From Luteimonas galliterrae (GTDB lineage Bacteria; Pseudomonadota; Gammaproteobacteria; Xanthomonadales; Xanthomonadaceae): a stretch of 64,000 nt of DNA. The position numbers and the translations under genes were made by a program. The stretch lies in assembly GCF_023374055.1 (NCBI RefSeq), contig NZ_JAMBEP010000002.1, positions 372,001 through 436,000 on the forward strand, in the 5' to 3' direction. The notes under the pieces are model-generated. The model ran no database searches and was not told the DNA's origin. It worked only from the letters and a program-made list of their open reading frames with translations. This document shows positions 47,664-57,406 of this stretch, piece after piece (the stretch's first letter is position 1; the number at the start of each line of letters is the position of its first letter).

Positions 47664-49154
47664 ATGACGCTGCGCTGCCTCTTCGTCGACTTCAACTCGT
47701 TCTTCGCCTCGGTCGAGCAGCACGACAATCCGGCGCTGCGCGGGCGGCCGGTCGGGGTGGTGCCGGTGATCGCGGCGACGACCTGCTGCATCGCGGCCAG
47801 TGTCGAAGCCAAGAAACTGCACGGCATCGGCACCGGCACGCCGGTGTGGGAAGCGATGGAGAAATGTCCGGACATCGCCCTGGTCGAGGCGCGCCCGGCG
47901 CGCTACGTCGAGATCCACCACGCGTTGATGAATGCGATCGAGGACTGCATCCCGCACGGCAAGGCCGAATCGATCGACGAAGTGCCTTGCTACCTGATCG
48001 GCAGCGAACGCAAGCGCGAGAACGCCGAGGCGATCGCCCGTAAAATCAAGCAGACCCTGATCGACCGTGGCTACCCGAGCATCCGCTGCTCGATCGGCAT
48101 CGCGCCGAACCGCTTCCTGGCCAAGACCGCGTCCGACATCGTCAAGCCCGACGGCCTGACGGTGCTGGAAATGGGCGACTTGCCGCACAAGCTGCACGCG
48201 CTGGAACTGCGCGACTTCTGCGGCATCGGCCCGTCGATGGAGCACCGACTGCGCAGTGCCGGCATACATACCGTCGAACAATTGTGCGGCGCCACGCGCG
48301 AGCACCTGCGCGCGGCCTGGGGCAGCATCGAAGGCGAGCGCTACTGGCTGCAGTTGCGCGGCTTCGACGTGCCCGACCGGCCCACCAAGCGCGGCTCGGT
48401 CGGCCATTCGCACGTGCTGGGCCCGCAGCTGCGCAGTTTCGACGGCGCCCGCGCAGTGCTGTTCAAACTGCTGGCGAAAGCGGCGATGCGCTTGCGCCAC
48501 GAGAAGTTCCTGGCCAGCGGGCTGGCGATCCGGATCCGTTTCGTCGGCCTGGAAAACCGCTTCGAGCGCGACCTGGCCTTCGCCCCGATCGACGACACGC
48601 CGACCCTGCTGCGCCTGCTCGGCGAACAGCTGTCGCAACTGGAAAACGCGATCGCGCGCAAACGCTGGAACCCGCGCCGCAATCCGCCGCTGTCGGTGGC
48701 CGTGACCCTGGTCGGTCTGGAACCGATCGGCAGCGTCACCGAAGAGCTGATGGCCGGCCGCCGGCGCGACAAGGACATGAGCCTGGTGGTGGACAGGATC
48801 AACGGCAAGTACGGCAACAACGCCGTGTATTTCGGCGCGATGCAGCCGGCGATGGTCCACGACGCCGCGCCGATGCGCATCCCCTTCTCCAAGATTCCCG
48901 ACACGGCCCTGGAACAGGACGTATCGGTCCGCAAGCGCAGCGGCAACCCGGCCGACGTGACCGACGAGCTGTACCTGCAGCGCGAGCGCCAATTCAAGGT
49001 GCTGGCCGAAACGGCGCATCGCGAAGCGCAAAAACAAAAAGGGCGCAAACCCGCTGGCGAAGAAGCCCAGCCGTTCAAGGCCGGGGCCGGCGGCTGGGCT
49101 GGCCGCAAGAAGAAGCCCGAACCCGAAGTGGGCGAAACCCGCCCGCTGTTCTGA
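47664..49154 (+). CDS. Y-family DNA polymerase, UmuC/DinB superfamily
   Basis: The 496-residue translesion polymerase has the palm motif VDFNSFFASVEQ (Asp9; probable steric gate Phe14) and SIDE at 103-106 with the catalytic acidic pair, so activity is likely. CSIGIAPNRFLAKTASDIVKPDG (in part), an HhH region (LRDFCGIGPSMEHRLRSAGI) and a little-finger region follow. Beyond about residue 340 it has an extra region and a Lys/Pro-rich tail not typical of DinB. It has no imuA or dnaE2 neighbour. Such genes are sometimes labelled ImpB, which has nothing to do with type VI secretion. Confidence 0.9.
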   Translation: MTLRCLFVDFNSFFASVEQHDNPALRGRPVGVVPVIAATTCCIAASVEAKKLHGIGTGTPVWEAMEKCPDIALVEARPARYVEIHHALMNAIEDCIPHGKAESIDEVPCYLIGSERKRENAEAIARKIKQTLIDRGYPSIRCSIGIAPNRFLAKTASDIVKPDGLTVLEMGDLPHKLHALELRDFCGIGPSMEHRLRSAGIHTVEQLCGATREHLRAAWGSIEGERYWLQLRGFDVPDRPTKRGSVGHSHVLGPQLRSFDGARAVLFKLLAKAAMRLRHEKFLASGLAIRIRFVGLENRFERDLAFAPIDDTPTLLRLLGEQLSQLENAIARKRWNPRRNPPLSVAVTLVGLEPIGSVTEELMAGRRRDKDMSLVVDRINGKYGNNAVYFGAMQPAMVHDAAPMRIPFSKIPDTALEQDVSVRKRSGNPADVTDELYLQRERQFKVLAETAHREAQKQKGRKPAGEEAQPFKAGAGGWAGRKKKPEPEVGETRPLF

Positions 49155-49206
49155 ACGCCTCCGGATTACCGATAAACTAGCCCGGCCGCCGCCGCCGGAA
49201 CCCGCC

Positions 49207-49653
49207 ATGCGCTCTCTCCGCCCCCTGCTGTTCGCCGCGTTGTTGTTGAGCGGCTGCGCCACGGCCAGCGACCCGTGGGTGGAAGTGAACGGCCAGCGCT
49301 ACACCGTGGAGATCGCCGACGACGACGCCGAGCGCGCCCGCGGCCTGATGTTCCGCGAGGAGATGGCCGACGATCGCGGCATGCTTTTCATCCACGACCG
49401 CCAGGAACCGCTGGCGTACTGGATGAAGAACACCAAGATTCCGCTCGACATCCTGTATTTCGACAATGCCCGCAAGCTGGTGGCCAAACAGGTCGACGTG
49501 CCGCCGTGCACGCTCGGCGACAACTGCCCGAACTATCCCAGCGGGGCGTCGGCGCGTTACGTGCTGGAATTGAACGCCGGCCAGGCGGCGCGGCTCAAGC
49601 TCGCCGAAGGCGCTGAGCTGAGACTTTCGCCCGCCATACCGCCCGCGAAGTGA
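49207..49653 (+). CDS. DUF192 lipoprotein
   Basis: The 148-residue protein has a lipoprotein signal with Cys18 (LLSGC) and one DUF192 domain: ARGLMFREEMADDRGMLFI, YWMKNTKIPLDILYFD and APCTLG-like PPCTLGDNC followed by YVLELNAGQAARL. The fold is common in bacteria and archaea without a firmly known function. It follows the polymerase gene by 52 bp and is the last gene before an R1 repeat. Confidence 0.9.
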   Translation: MRSLRPLLFAALLLSGCATASDPWVEVNGQRYTVEIADDDAERARGLMFREEMADDRGMLFIHDRQEPLAYWMKNTKIPLDILYFDNARKLVAKQVDVPPCTLGDNCPNYPSGASARYVLELNAGQAARLKLAEGAELRLSPAIPPAK

Positions 49654-49666
49654 GCCATAGCTCTTC

Positions 49667-49749
49667 GTAGGAGCGGCTTTAGCCGCGAGATCTATCCCTC
49701 AAGTTCGCGCGAGCATGAGGGAAGAGCTCGCGACTAAAGTCGCTCCTAC
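49667..49749. repeat. Palindromic repeat family R1, copy 9
   Basis: A more diverged copy: GTAGGAGCGGCTTTAGCCGC at the left and GCGACTAAAGTCGCTCCTAC at the right. Confidence 0.88.
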
Positions 49750-49810
49750 AAGAAAGCGGACGCCGCAAAAGGGTCTTGATTCGACGCGGAAACGGCCTCA
49801 CTCTTGCCCC

Positions 49811-50656
49811 ATGCGCGACCGGTTCTCCCTGCCCGAGTGGAACAGCCTCGCCGGTCTGGACGACGATACGCTGCCGCTGCTCAGCACCGCGCTGCTGATC
49901 GCCCGCGACGAATATCCCGCGCTCGACGCCGACCTGTACGACACCCTGCTGCAGGAGCACGCCGAAGCGCTGCGCCCCGAGATCGACGCGGTCGACGCGT
50001 GGCCGACGAAGATGGCCGCGATCAACCGCCACCTGTTCGAAGAGCTGGGCTACACCGGCGACAGCGACGAGTACTACGATCCGCGCAACAGCTATCTCAA
50101 CCAGGTGTTCGAACGCCGGCGCGGCAATCCGATTTCGCTGGCCCTGGTGCAGATGGAAGTGGCGCGCCGGCTGGGCGTGCCGTTGGACGGCGTTTCCTTC
50201 CCCGGCCACTTCCTGGTGCGGTTGCCGGTGGACGACGGGTTGCTGGTGATGGATCCGTTCAACCGCGGCCGCCCGCTGGACGTGGACGAACTGCGCGAAC
50301 GCGCCAAGCCGCACCTGGGCGGCGAATTGCCGGACGACGGCGCCCTGTTGCACATCCTCAACCCCGCCTCGCACCGCGCCATCCTGGTGCGCGTGCTGCG
50401 CAACCTGCACGGCGTGTACGCCGACGGCGACGATTGGGAACGCGCGGCGCGCAGCGCGGACCGCATCCTGAAACTCTCGCCGGACCAGCCCGAGGCGCTG
50501 CGCGACCGCGGCCTGGCGTATCTGCAGCTGGGCCATCGCGGCGGCGCGCGCCACGACCTGGCGCGTTACGTGCAGCAGAATCCGCAGGCTACGGACATGG
50601 CGCAGATGCGCGAGCGGCTGGTGGAGCTGAATAGCGGCTCGTCGCGGATGCATTAG
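49811..50656 (+). CDS. SirB1 family transglutaminase-like/TPR protein
   Basis: The 281-residue protein has the transglutaminase-like SirB1 region (YYDPRNSYLNQVFERRRGNPISLALVQMEVARRLGVPLDGVSFPGHFLVRLP, in part) and a C-terminal tetratricopeptide segment (AARSADRILKLSPDQPEALRDRGLAYLQLGHRGGARHDL, in part). The catalytic cysteine expected in active transglutaminases is not obvious. The position of the ATG at 49811 is set by the conserved RFSLPEW start; the frame extends upstream only through a repeat. Confidence 0.88.
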   Translation: MRDRFSLPEWNSLAGLDDDTLPLLSTALLIARDEYPALDADLYDTLLQEHAEALRPEIDAVDAWPTKMAAINRHLFEELGYTGDSDEYYDPRNSYLNQVFERRRGNPISLALVQMEVARRLGVPLDGVSFPGHFLVRLPVDDGLLVMDPFNRGRPLDVDELRERAKPHLGGELPDDGALLHILNPASHRAILVRVLRNLHGVYADGDDWERAARSADRILKLSPDQPEALRDRGLAYLQLGHRGGARHDLARYVQQNPQATDMAQMRERLVELNSGSSRMH

Positions 50657-50671
50657 CTCTTTTTGCTTTTC

Positions 50672-50753
50672 GTAGGAGCGGCTTTAGCCGCGAGCTTTTC
50701 CTACCAAGATCTCGCGACGGATGGAAAGAGCTCGCGGCTAAAGCCGCTCCTAC
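50672..50753. repeat. Palindromic repeat family R1, copy 10
   Basis: The arms GTAGGAGCGGCTTTAGCCGC and their complement lie between convergent genes. The right end provides the TAG stop of the GNAT gene (50750-50752). Confidence 0.92.
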
Positions 50754-51229
50754 GAAGAGCGGTACGTCTCCAGGTCCAACGTCATCGCGATCAGATCGAT
50801 GCCGGGGGCGAAACCGTTCTCCACCTGTTTCGTTTGCACGAAACCGTACCGTTGGAAAAAACCGCGGCTGAATTGAGAAGTCTCGATCCGGACTTCGCCG
50901 AAAGCAGGATCGGCGGCGATGCTGTCCAGCCGAAACCGCAGCAAGGCACCGCCCCATCCTTGCCCATGGCGATCGCGGTGGATCATGCCCCAGCAAAGCG
51001 CGGCGACATGCGGATGATCGTCTTCCTGCGCATATCCTCCGCAACCCACCGGCGTGCCGTCGGCATCGATCGCCACGAAATACGGCCCGGGCAGATCGTC
51101 GATGAAGGCGATGAAGTCCTTGCGTTCGGATTCGGCGAAATACCGCGGCGCGTTGCTGGCGAAGAAAGCCAGGCCGAGGTCTCGGTCCTCTGGCCGCCAG
51201 AACCGGAAATTCGCGGCCGGTGATTCCAT
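50750..51229 (-). CDS. GNAT family N-acetyltransferase
   Basis: The 159-residue protein has the acetyl-CoA motif A, HRDRHGQGWGGALLRFRL (RHGQGWGG), and a C-terminal FSRGFFQRYGFVQTK segment typical of GNAT folds. The substrate is unknown. It is on the minus strand next to rubredoxin, whose stop lies 27 bp upstream. The gene ends inside an R1 repeat, which supplies TAG as its stop codon. Confidence 0.88.
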   Translation of the reverse strand: MESPAANFRFWRPEDRDLGLAFFASNAPRYFAESERKDFIAFIDDLPGPYFVAIDADGTPVGCGGYAQEDDHPHVAALCWGMIHRDRHGQGWGGALLRFRLDSIAADPAFGEVRIETSQFSRGFFQRYGFVQTKQVENGFAPGIDLIAMTLDLETYRSS

Positions 51230-51255
51230 GAGCGGTTCCCCGGCGGATGGCGGCG

Positions 51256-51447
51256 TCAAACCACCATCATCTCGAAATCGTCCTTGGTCACGCCGCAGTC
51301 CGGGCAGGTCCAGGTCTCCGGGATGTCTTCCCAGCGCGTGCCCGGCGCGATGCCTTCCTCCGGCAAGCCGGCGGCCTCGTCGTAGATGAACCCGCAAACG
51401 ACGCACATCCAGGTGCGGTAGGCGGTGGTTTGGGCGACTTCGGACAT
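51256..51447 (-). CDS. Rubredoxin
   Basis: The 63-residue protein has two iron-binding pairs, CVVCG (15-19) and CPDCG (48-52), with the intervening [28 protein letters not shown] (in part). It carries single electrons on an Fe(Cys)4 centre in the cytoplasm. The gene faces thiE and hemL across a 67-bp gap, an arrangement found in related genomes. A -10 box 7 bp before the ATG predicts a leaderless mRNA. Confidence 0.96.
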   Translation of the reverse strand: MSEVAQTTAYRTWMCVVCGFIYDEAAGLPEEGIAPGTRWEDIPETWTCPDCGVTKDDFEMMVV

Positions 51448-51454
51448 CGGAGCG

Positions 51455-51460
51455 ATAATA
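51455..51460 (-). promoter_or_regulatory. -10 box of rubredoxin, leaderless type
   Basis: TATTAT on the minus strand is 7 bp before the rubredoxin ATG at 51447. Confidence 0.45.
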
Positions 51461-51514
51461 CGGACCAGCGGGATGGCATTGTCCCACCCTGCGCCCGGCA
51501 CGGAAACCCATGTC

Positions 51515-52138
51515 ATGAATCCACGCTGGCCGCGCCGCGGCTTGTACCTGATCACGCCGGATCTGGCCGATACGGGGGAATTGCTGGCGCGCGTGGGCGC
51601 CGTGCTGGCCGACGCCGCACTGCTGCAATACCGCAACAAAGCGGCCGACGCCGCCCTGCGCCGCGAACAGGCCTCTGCCCTGCTGGCGCTGTGCCGCCGC
51701 CACGACGTGCCGCTGATCGTCAACGACGATGCGGCCCTGGCCGCGGACATCGGCGCCGACGGCGTGCATCTGGGCGAGGACGACGAAGACATCTCCGCCG
51801 CACGCGCCTGGCTCGGCCGCGGCGCGCTGATCGGCGCGTCCTGCTACGACTCGCTGGACCGCGCCCGGCGAGCGGCCGAAGCCGGCGCGGACTACATCGC
51901 GTTCGGCGCCTTTTTTCCCTCGCCCACCAAGCCCCATGCGCGGCGCGCGACGCCGGCCCTGCTGCGCGACAGCGCCGCGCTCGGCCGTCCGCGGGTGGCG
52001 ATCGGCGGCATTACGCCCGACAATGCGCCTTTATTGATCGATGCGGGCGCCGATCTGCTCGCCGTCATCAGCGGCGTGTTCGACGCCGCCGATCCCGCCG
52101 CCGCTGCGCGCGCCTACCGAGACTGCTTCGAAGCATGA
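51515..52138 (+). CDS. thiE: Thiamine phosphate synthase
   Basis: The 207-residue enzyme joins the pyrimidine and thiazole halves of thiamine phosphate. Conserved parts are [10 protein letters not shown] (substrate binding), [28 protein letters not shown] (in part), the [12 protein letters not shown] loop and VAIGGI. The ATG at 51515 was chosen by the family start GLYLITPD. It overlaps hemL by 4 bp (ATGA). No TPP riboswitch fits in the short upstream gap. Confidence 0.94.
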   Translation: MNPRWPRRGLYLITPDLADTGELLARVGAVLADAALLQYRNKAADAALRREQASALLALCRRHDVPLIVNDDAALAADIGADGVHLGEDDEDISAARAWLGRGALIGASCYDSLDRARRAAEAGADYIAFGAFFPSPTKPHARRATPALLRDSAALGRPRVAIGGITPDNAPLLIDAGADLLAVISGVFDAADPAAAARAYRDCFEA

Positions 52139-53424
52139 ACACGCAAAACTCCCATGAACTCTTCGCCCGCGCCCAGGGGCTCATGCCCGGCGGCGTCAAT
52201 TCGCCGGTGCGCGCGTTCAAGTCGGTCGGCGGCGAACCGTTCTTCGTGCACCGGGCGGACGGCGCGTATCTGTACGACGTCGACGGCAACCGCTACATCG
52301 ACTACGTCGGCTCGTGGGGCCCGATGATCGTCGGCCACAACCACCCGGCCGTGCTCGATGCGGTATTGCGCACCGCACGCGACGGCCTGAGCTTCGGCAC
52401 GCCCAATCCGTTGGAAGTGACGATGGCCGAAACCATCGCGCGATTGGCGCCGGCCTGCGAAATGGTGCGCATGGTCAATTCCGGCACCGAGGCCACGCTG
52501 TCGGCGATCCGCCTGGCGCGCGGCGCCACCGGGCGCGCGCGCATCGTCAAGTTCGAAGGCTGCTATCACGGCCACGGCGATTCGTTCCTGGTCAAGGCCG
52601 GCAGCGGCGCGCTGACCTTCGGCGTGCCGACGTCGCCCGGCGTGCCCAAAGCGCTCGCCGACCTGACGCTGACGCTGAGCTACAACGATTTCGAAGGCGC
52701 GACCGCGCTGTTCGACGAATGCGGCGACGACATCGCCGGCCTGATCGTCGAACCGGTGGTCGGCAACGCCAATTGCCTGCCGCCGCGCGACGGCTATCTG
52801 CAACATCTGCGCGACCTGTGCACGCGCCACGGCGCGCTGCTGATCTTCGACGAAGTGATGACCGGCTTCCGCGTCGCGCTCGGCGGCGCGCAGGCGCGCT
52901 ACGGCGTCACGCCGGACCTGTCCACCTTCGGCAAGATCATCGGCGGCGGCATGCCGGTGGGCGCCTACGGCGGCCGCGCGGACCTGATGCGGCAGATCGC
53001 GCCGAGCGGGCCGATCTATCAGGCCGGCACGCTCAGCGGCAATCCGGTGGCGATGGCCGCGGGACTGGCGATGCTGGAACTGATCCAGGCGCCGAATTTC
53101 CACGCCGACCTCGAACGCCGCACGAATGCTTTGTGCGACGGCCTCGAAGCCGCCGCAGGCGAAGCCGGCGTGCCGCTCACCACGCAGCGCGTCGGCGGCA
53201 TGTTCGGGCTGTTCTTCAGCGACGAGAAAGTCGATACCTATGCGCAGGCCGTGGCCTGCGACACCGCCGCGTTCAACCGCTTCTTCCATGCGATGCTCCA
53301 GCGTGGCGTGTACCTGGCACCATCGGCGTTCGAAGCCGGCTTCATGTCTTCGGCGCACGACGACGACGTGATCCACGCGACGCTCGTAGCCGCGCGCGAA
53401 GCTTTCCGCGAGGCCAAGGCATGA
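52135..53424 (+). CDS. hemL: Glutamate-1-semialdehyde 2,1-aminomutase
   Basis: This 429-residue PLP enzyme makes 5-aminolevulinate, the heme precursor, from glutamate-1-semialdehyde. It has the start [13 protein letters not shown], the Asp of [12 protein letters not shown] and the PLP lysine K267 in [12 protein letters not shown]. Length is typical. It overlaps thiE upstream and the HAD gene downstream by 4 bp each, so the three are translated together. Confidence 0.97.
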   Translation: MNTQNSHELFARAQGLMPGGVNSPVRAFKSVGGEPFFVHRADGAYLYDVDGNRYIDYVGSWGPMIVGHNHPAVLDAVLRTARDGLSFGTPNPLEVTMAETIARLAPACEMVRMVNSGTEATLSAIRLARGATGRARIVKFEGCYHGHGDSFLVKAGSGALTFGVPTSPGVPKALADLTLTLSYNDFEGATALFDECGDDIAGLIVEPVVGNANCLPPRDGYLQHLRDLCTRHGALLIFDEVMTGFRVALGGAQARYGVTPDLSTFGKIIGGGMPVGAYGGRADLMRQIAPSGPIYQAGTLSGNPVAMAAGLAMLELIQAPNFHADLERRTNALCDGLEAAAGEAGVPLTTQRVGGMFGLFFSDEKVDTYAQAVACDTAAFNRFFHAMLQRGVYLAPSAFEAGFMSSAHDDDVIHATLVAAREAFREAKA

Positions 53425-54053
53425 GCGCGGCGCCCGCGCTCGTCCTGTTCGACCTGGACGGCGTGCTGGTGCATTACAGCCATCAGGCCCGCTTGGACGT
53501 GTTGGCCGAACGCAGCGGCAAGGACGCGGCGGCGGTCAAGGCAGCGCTGTTCGATTCCGGCCTGGAATCGGACTCCGATCGCGGCGTGTATAGCCCGCAA
53601 GGCCAGGCCGAAGAACTTTCGCGCCGGCTCGGCGCGCGGCTGACGCTGGAAGATTGCGTCGCGGCGCGCAAGGCTTCGATGACCGTCGAGCCGGCGATGC
53701 TGGCCCTCGCGCACGAGACCGCGAAGCATGCGGGCGTCGCCATCCTCACCAACAACGGCCTGATGCTGCGCGATTACCTGCCGCAGATCTGCCCGCCGCT
53801 GTTTCCGCTGTTCTCGGCCCGGGTGTTCTGCTCGGCGCAGTTCAAGATCGAAAAGCCCGACCCGGACATCTTCCGCCGCTGCTTGGCCGCGCTCGGCGTC
53901 GCCGAGGCGCAGGCGCTGTTCGTGGACGACAACCCGGCCAATGCGGAAGGCGCGCGCAAAGCCGGATTGCAGGCGCACCATTTCACCGGCGCCGCCGCAT
54001 TGCGCGCGGCATTGGCCGAACTCGGCGTACTGGAGAAAAAAGATGCGACTTGA
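53421..54053 (+). CDS. HAD family hydrolase
   Basis: The 210-residue protein has HAD motif [11 protein letters not shown], motif II ILTNNG, the motif III lysine in KPDPDIF and motif [10 protein letters not shown]. The nearest resemblance is to small-molecule phosphatases of the beta-phosphoglucomutase type, and the substrate is unknown. It sits between hemL (4-bp overlap) and the transsulfuration gene (11-bp overlap), all in one operon. Confidence 0.9.
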   Translation: MSAAPALVLFDLDGVLVHYSHQARLDVLAERSGKDAAAVKAALFDSGLESDSDRGVYSPQGQAEELSRRLGARLTLEDCVAARKASMTVEPAMLALAHETAKHAGVAILTNNGLMLRDYLPQICPPLFPLFSARVFCSAQFKIEKPDPDIFRRCLAALGVAEAQALFVDDNPANAEGARKAGLQAHHFTGAAALRAALAELGVLEKKDAT

Positions 54054-55164
54054 AACCCTGGCCATCCACGCCGGCGGCGAGGCCGACCCGGGCACCGGCG
54101 CGGTGTCGCCGCCGATCCATCTGGCCACTACCTTCAAGCACGGCCCGGCCGGCGAGCGCATCGCCGGCTACGAATACCAGCGCGAAGGCGATCCGACCAA
54201 CGACCGCCTGCGCCAAGCCGTCGCGGCTTTGGAAGGCGGCGCCGCAGCGCTGACCTTCGCATCGGGCATGGCGGCGATCGGCGCCTTGCTCGAATCGCTG
54301 CCGAACGGCGCGCGGATCGCGATCCCGGACGACTGCTACACCGGGCTGCGCGTGCTGGCCGCGGAGTTCTTGCCCGAACGCGGCATCGTGGTCGCGACCG
54401 TGGACATGGCGGACCTGGAAGCGGTGCGCAAGGCCTGCGCAGACGGCATCGATCTGGTCTGGGCGGAAACGCCGTCCAATCCGCGCATGAAGGTCTGCGA
54501 TATCGCCGCGCTGGCGACGATCGCGCACGAAGCGGGCGGCATGCTCGTGTGCGACAACACCTTCGCATCGCCGGTGCTGCAGCGGCCGCTGGCGCTGGGC
54601 GCGGACGCCGTGATGCATTCGACCACCAAATATTTCGGCGGCCACAGCGACGTGCTCGGCGGCGCGCTGGCGTTCGCGCGCAACGACGCGCTGTTCGAAC
54701 GCGTCGCGCACCGGCTGCACATCGCCGGCGCCAACATGTCGCCGTTCAGCGCCTGGCTCACTTTGCGCGGCTGCCGCTCGCTGCCGGCGCGGATGGCCTT
54801 GCATTGCGCCAATGCACGCCGCGTCGCCGAATTCCTCGCTGGCCGCGACGAAATCGAACGCGTCAACTATCCCGGGCTGGCTTCGCACCCGGGGCACGCC
54901 ATCGCGGCGAAGCAGATGCGCGATTTCGGCGGCATGCTGTCGATCGAAGTGCGCGGCGGGCGCGAGGCGGCCTTGGCGATGGCCGGCCGGCTGAAGATCT
55001 TCACCAACGCCACTTCGCTGGGCGGTTGCGAATCGCTGATCGAGCACCGCGCCTCGGTGGAAGGCGACAAGCCGGTCTCGCCGCAGAACCTGTTGCGGGT
55101 ATCGGTGGGGCTGGAGCACGCCGACGATCTGATCGCCGATCTGGAACAGGCACTTCAGGGCTGA
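54043..55164 (+). CDS. Transsulfuration (Cys/Met metabolism) PLP enzyme
   Basis: The 373-residue enzyme has the fold of cystathionine gamma-synthase and lyase: LAIHAGGEADPGTGAVSPPI (start), YEYQREGDPTNDRLRQA with the substrate Tyr/Arg, and the PLP lysine K196 in HSTTKYFGGHSD. Whether it is a synthase (metB-like) or lyase cannot be decided from sequence. The start overlaps the HAD gene by 11 bp, so coupling is likely. It ends shortly before an R4-type repeat. Confidence 0.88.
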   Translation: MRLETLAIHAGGEADPGTGAVSPPIHLATTFKHGPAGERIAGYEYQREGDPTNDRLRQAVAALEGGAAALTFASGMAAIGALLESLPNGARIAIPDDCYTGLRVLAAEFLPERGIVVATVDMADLEAVRKACADGIDLVWAETPSNPRMKVCDIAALATIAHEAGGMLVCDNTFASPVLQRPLALGADAVMHSTTKYFGGHSDVLGGALAFARNDALFERVAHRLHIAGANMSPFSAWLTLRGCRSLPARMALHCANARRVAEFLAGRDEIERVNYPGLASHPGHAIAAKQMRDFGGMLSIEVRGGREAALAMAGRLKIFTNATSLGGCESLIEHRASVEGDKPVSPQNLLRVSVGLEHADDLIADLEQALQG

Positions 55165-55175
55165 CCCCCCAGGCT

Positions 55176-55251
55176 GTCATCCCGAACGCAGTGAGGGATC
55201 TGCTGCCACGGCCCGCGCAAACGGCGGATCCCTCACTGCGTTCGGGATGAC
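55176..55251. repeat. Inverted repeat family R4 variant (GTCATCCCGAACGCAGTGAGG)
   Basis: GTCATCCCGAACGCAGTGAG and its complement (CCTCACTGCGTTCGGGATGAC) enclose a 34-bp centre. It lies between two convergent genes. Confidence 0.9.
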
Positions 55252-55266
55252 AGAGTAGGAACGGTC

Positions 55267-56496
55267 TTATTTGCCCATAAATTCGCGTAATGCCGCCTCC
55301 AGGCGGCGCAGCCCCTCGGTCACATCGTCATCGCCGATGTTCAGCGCCGGCACGAAACGCAACACGTCCGGCCCCGCCTGCAGCAGCAGCAACCCGCGCT
55401 TCGCCGCCAGATCGAGAATCTCGCCCGCTTTGCCGCAATGCCCTTCGGCGAGCGCCGCGCCCAGCATCAGCCCGCGGCCGCGGATTGTCGAGAACACGCC
55501 GAGTTCGTCGTTGATTGCGGCCAACCCCGCCCGGATCGCAGCCGACTGCCGCTCGACATTCGCGGCGATCTCCGGCGACGACAACTTCCGCAACGCCGCG
55601 CGCGCGACCGCAGCGGCCAACGGATTGCCGCCGAAAGTGCTGCCATGCGCGCCGAACTGCATGACTTCGGCTACCTTCGGCCCGGCCAGCAACGCCCCGA
55701 TCGGGAAACCGCCGCCCAAAGCCTTGGCCAGCGTGACGATGTCCGGCACCACGCCGTCCTGCCAATGCGCGAACAGCGTGCCGGTGCGGCCCATGCCGCA
55801 CTGGATCTCGTCCAGCGCGAACAAGGCATCGTGGCGATCGCAGAGCTCGCGCACGGCTTCGAGGAAGCCCTCCGCCGCCGGCATCACGCCGCCCTCGCCC
55901 TGCACCGGTTCGACCATCACCGCTGCGACATCGCCTGCCGCCATCGCTTCTTGCAACTGCGCGATGTCGTTGAAGTCGACGTAACGGAAACCGCCGGGCA
56001 ACGGTTCGTAGCCTTCGTGGTACTTCGGCTGCGCAGTCGCGGTCACCGCGGCCAGCGTGCGTCCGTGGAAGCTGCCGCGGAACGTGACGACGACGCGCCG
56101 CTCCGGCCCGCGGCCCTGCGCGGCGGCCCACTTGCGGATCAGCTTGATCGCCGCTTCGTTGGCCTCTGCGCCGGAGTTGCACAGGAATACGCGCGCGGCG
56201 AAGCGCGACGCGCTCACCAGCTCTTCCGCTAGCCGCAACGGCGGTTCGCTGTAGAAGACGTTGCTGGTGTGCCACAACTTGCCGGCCTGCTCGGTCAGCG
56301 CCGCGACCAGGTCCGGATCGTTATGGCCTAGTCCGCAAACGGCGATGCCTGCGGCAAAGTCGACGTATTCGCGGCCATCGCGATCCCACAGGCGCGAACC
56401 TTGCCCGCGCTCCAGGATCACCTCGCGCGGGCGATAGACGGGCAGGTAATAGTGTTGGCCGATCGCGACGAGATCGGCGGTGGCGGGCGTGGACAA
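55267..56496 (-). CDS. argD: Acetylornithine aminotransferase
   Basis: This 409-residue class III aminotransferase has the signatures VFLCNSGAEANEAAIKLIRK (in part), LDEIQCGMGRTG and the PLP lysine K258 in TLAKALGGGFP. It acts in arginine synthesis. The start is TTG at 56496 (the preceding GGAAG supports it); this is the only start in frame near the conserved beginning. It converges on the transsulfuration gene. Confidence 0.93.
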   Translation of the reverse strand: MSTPATADLVAIGQHYYLPVYRPREVILERGQGSRLWDRDGREYVDFAAGIAVCGLGHNDPDLVAALTEQAGKLWHTSNVFYSEPPLRLAEELVSASRFAARVFLCNSGAEANEAAIKLIRKWAAAQGRGPERRVVVTFRGSFHGRTLAAVTATAQPKYHEGYEPLPGGFRYVDFNDIAQLQEAMAAGDVAAVMVEPVQGEGGVMPAAEGFLEAVRELCDRHDALFALDEIQCGMGRTGTLFAHWQDGVVPDIVTLAKALGGGFPIGALLAGPKVAEVMQFGAHGSTFGGNPLAAAVARAALRKLSSPEIAANVERQSAAIRAGLAAINDELGVFSTIRGRGLMLGAALAEGHCGKAGEILDLAAKRGLLLLQAGPDVLRFVPALNIGDDDVTEGLRRLEAALREFMGK

Positions 56497-56546
56497 GGCG
56501 TTCTTCCGGAGCTGTTTGCGGAATGATATGCCTTCTTCCCGCTTTT

Positions 56547-56616
56547 GTAGGAGCGGCTTCAGCCGCGAGCTTCTACTCTGTCGAAAGGAAAAGCTCGCGG
56601 CTGAAGCCGCTCCTAC
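56547..56616. repeat. Palindromic repeat family R1, copy 11
   Basis: The arms GTAGGAGCGGCTTCAGCCGC and their complement lie between argD and the secreted-protein gene. Confidence 0.92.
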
Positions 56617-56623
56617 AGGAAGG

Positions 56624-57289
56624 CTACCGCGTGATCTTGCCGATATTCAGCGCCACCAACCGGTCCCGGCCGACGCCCGCACGAGCGATGCGCGTGTGCG
56701 AAGCGACGTCGGTCTTGCGTTCGTCGGCGGTGGCCACCAGCGCCGCGGCGAAATTCATCGCCGGATCGTTGGGCCGCAGGGCCAAGGCCTGGCCGATGCG
56801 CGCGCTGCCGTCGCCCTTGGCCAGGATCGCGCGCAGGGCTGCCGTGTCGACCTTGCCGATGCTAGGCATGTCGTAACCCTGCAGACGCACGATGTCCTGC
56901 AGCGTTTCGGCGTAGTAGCCGGCGTCGAACAGGGCCAGCGCCTTCGCCTCCGGCGTCGATGCCCGGGCGACGCGCGATTCGAGGCTGACGGCCAGATCGC
57001 GCGCCACTTGGCCGTCGCGGCTGGCGTAGATCGCCGCACGGCGCAGCGTTTCCATGCGCGCGATCACCGGCGTCTGCGGCGTCAGCAGAACCGAAGTATT
57101 GGCGACCAGGTTGTTCAAAGGATAATCGCGGCGCGCTTCATTCCACGCGCGACCGCCCCAATCCAGCGACGGCGCGCCTGCGGTATCGAACGGATGGCAG
57201 AGCAGCGGCGGGCCGGCGAATGCGGCCGGCGCGAACAGCAGCGCGGCCGACAGCGCAGCGCCGCATAGCAGAGTCTTGGGGTGCTTCAT
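56624..57289 (-). CDS. Secreted protein of unknown function (ECF operon)
   Basis: The 221-residue protein has a signal peptide (cleavage near residue 25, AFAG) and a mostly helical mature part with HPF, LDWGGRAWNEARRDYPLNNLV and later AALYDAGYYAETL-like ALFDAGYYAETLQDI. I do not recognise the family. It is the third gene of the sigma/FecR-like set and is 117 bp downstream of it. The ATG at 57289 follows GGAGG by 8 bp. A target or partner role in the envelope is inferred from position. Confidence 0.78.
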   Translation of the reverse strand: MKHPKTLLCGAALSAALLFAPAAFAGPPLLCHPFDTAGAPSLDWGGRAWNEARRDYPLNNLVANTSVLLTPQTPVIARMETLRRAAIYASRDGQVARDLAVSLESRVARASTPEAKALALFDAGYYAETLQDIVRLQGYDMPSIGKVDTAALRAILAKGDGSARIGQALALRPNDPAMNFAAALVATADERKTDVASHTRIARAGVGRDRLVALNIGKITR

Positions 57290-57406
57290 TTCGGATGCCT
57301 CCGGTTGCGTTGGAGATCCGTCCGGTCGTCGGATGTCGGCGCCGCAAGGACCGCGACACGGGTGTGCGCACACCAGAGACTGCCGATGCGCCCCGAGCGT
57401 TAACCG

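Noticed and set aside
47664-49154. Type VI secretion gene (ImpB label)
   Set aside because: ImpB here would mean the IMS/UmuC-type polymerase; the palm and SIDE motifs are clear and no T6SS genes are nearby.
51448-51514. TPP riboswitch before thiE
   Set aside because: The 67-bp gap is too short and lacks the conserved THI-box core.
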